Source: PFJX01 sp964646585
GTDB lineage: Bacteria > Pseudomonadota > Gammaproteobacteria > Burkholderiales > Thiobacillaceae
Direction: 5' to 3'
Assembly (NCBI GenBank): GCA_964646585.1
Contig: CAZYEY010000097.1
Coordinates: 1 to 6,464 of the forward strand
DNA length: 6,464 nucleotides
Each line of letters begins with the position of its first letter. The stretch's first letter is position 1. Below, piece after piece: positions 6,009 to 6,464 of the stretch. Below the pieces are notes generated by a model. It was not told the origin of the DNA. It searched no databases and was given only the letters and a program-made list of their open reading frames with translations. Both the position numbers and the translations under genes were made by a program.

Positions 6009-6464
6009 CCAAGCTCCAGATCCGCCGCCAGGCCCGGGTGGACGATCCTGCCGCCCTCCACGTTCAAGCCGGCGCCGAAGCCCGGATCGGCCTGCAAGGC
6101 GGCGCGGGGACCGGCCGCCAGCTTGAGCAGGTAGGGCAGGGTGGCCTCGGCCAGGGCCTGGGTCGAGGTGCGGGACACGGCGCCGGGCATGTTGGCGACG
6201 CAGTAGTGCACCACGCCCTCCTCAACGTAGTAGGGCGTGGAATGGGTGGTGGGGCGGGAAGTCTCGGCGGTGCCGCCCTGGTCGATGGCCACATCCACCA
6301 GCACCGCGCCCCGGGGCATGGCGCGGATCATCTCCCGGGAGATCAGGCGGGGCGCCCGGCGGCCGTGCACGTAGGCGGCACCCACCACCAGGTCGGCCTG
6401 GGTCACGCATTCGGCGATGTTGGCGGCGTTGGAGAAGCGGGTCTTCAGACGGCCTGCGTACAGT
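6005..6464 (-). CDS. ald: Alanine dehydrogenase, C-terminal part, cut by right window edge
   Basis: Ald catalyses the NAD-dependent, reversible oxidative deamination of L-alanine to pyruvate and ammonia in the cytoplasm. The window holds the last 152 residues of a protein normally about 370 long; the N terminus lies beyond the right edge. The frame is open to the edge, so the GTG at 6406 is internal, not a start. Motifs typical of Ald, numbered in this fragment, are ADLVVGAAYV (23-32), REMIRAMPRGAVLVDVAIDQ (43-62), ETSRPTTHS (67-75), GVVHYCVANMPGAVSRTST (83-101), ATLPYLLKL (107-115) and GLNVEGG (132-138). Asp61 and Asn91 are 30 residues apart, matching the Asp270/Asn300 pair of the mycobacterial enzyme. 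These features favour Ald over the related transhydrogenase alpha subunit. It converges on the VOC gene and overlaps it by 4 bases, with no room for a terminator between them. Confidence 0.95.
   Translation of the reverse strand, partial: LYAGRLKTRFSNAANIAECVTQADLVVGAAYVHGRRAPRLISREMIRAMPRGAVLVDVAIDQGGTAETSRPTTHSTPYYVEEGVVHYCVANMPGAVSRTSTQALAEATLPYLLKLAAGPRAALQADPGFGAGLNVEGGRIVHPGLAADLELG

Noticed and set aside
6404..6406. GTG as a start for a short 133-residue protein
   Set aside because: Ald-like sequence continues in frame upstream of it to the window edge, so it is an internal valine codon.
1..6464. A novel multi-gene system, mobile element, CRISPR array or RNA gene
   Set aside because: Both strands are covered by recognisable metabolic genes. 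I saw no repeat arrays, transposase, integrase, attachment sites, tRNA-like or rRNA-like sequence, and no unexplained gap longer than 72 bases.

Overview
The window is GC-rich (roughly two-thirds G+C by eye) and densely coding, with almost no intergenic space. The gene content is chromosomal housekeeping and amino-acid metabolism: lysine/diaminopimelate genes of the succinylase branch, an HDOD protein, a 5-oxoprolinase-type enzyme, a DMT exporter, a VOC protein and alanine dehydrogenase. The close DapD and DapC matches to proteobacterial types, the HDOD subtype and the base composition suggest a betaproteobacterium, perhaps near Rhodocyclales or Nitrosomonadales. That placement is an inference from protein style, not a tested assignment.

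Layout. The left 4.7 kb is read on the minus strand, in the order dapC (4679 to 3495), dapD (3441 to 2617), an HDOD-domain gene (2544 to 1705) and a hydantoinase A/5-oxoprolinase gene that starts at 1696 and runs off the left edge. Gaps are 53, 72 and 8 bases with no convincing terminator, so the four could be one transcription unit. A 35-base gap separates dapC from a divergent plus-strand pair: an EamA/DMT transporter (4715-5617) and a VOC (glyoxalase-fold) gene (5610-6008) that overlap by 8 bases. The C-terminal part of alanine dehydrogenase (ald) enters from the right edge on the minus strand. It meets the VOC gene tail to tail, the two stop codons sharing one CTAG.

How the genes work together. 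DapD and DapC catalyse consecutive steps from tetrahydrodipicolinate to N-succinyl-LL-diaminopimelate, supplying lysine and the peptidoglycan cross-linker. The next enzyme, DapE, is not in the window. The HDOD protein is probably regulatory. The oxoprolinase-like enzyme would return 5-oxoproline to glutamate, and Ald interconverts alanine and pyruvate. The DMT transporter may export a metabolite, but its substrate cannot be read from the sequence.

No mobile element, CRISPR array, RNA gene or phage remnant was seen, and I found no evidence of a novel multi-gene system. The points worth a second look are small: unusual gene junctions, a degenerate HD motif, a -10 box overlapping the start codon of the divergent gene, and an atypical stretch in the oxoprolinase frame at the left edge. 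Several long antisense open frames (up to 541 codons) are side effects of the high GC content and were rejected.
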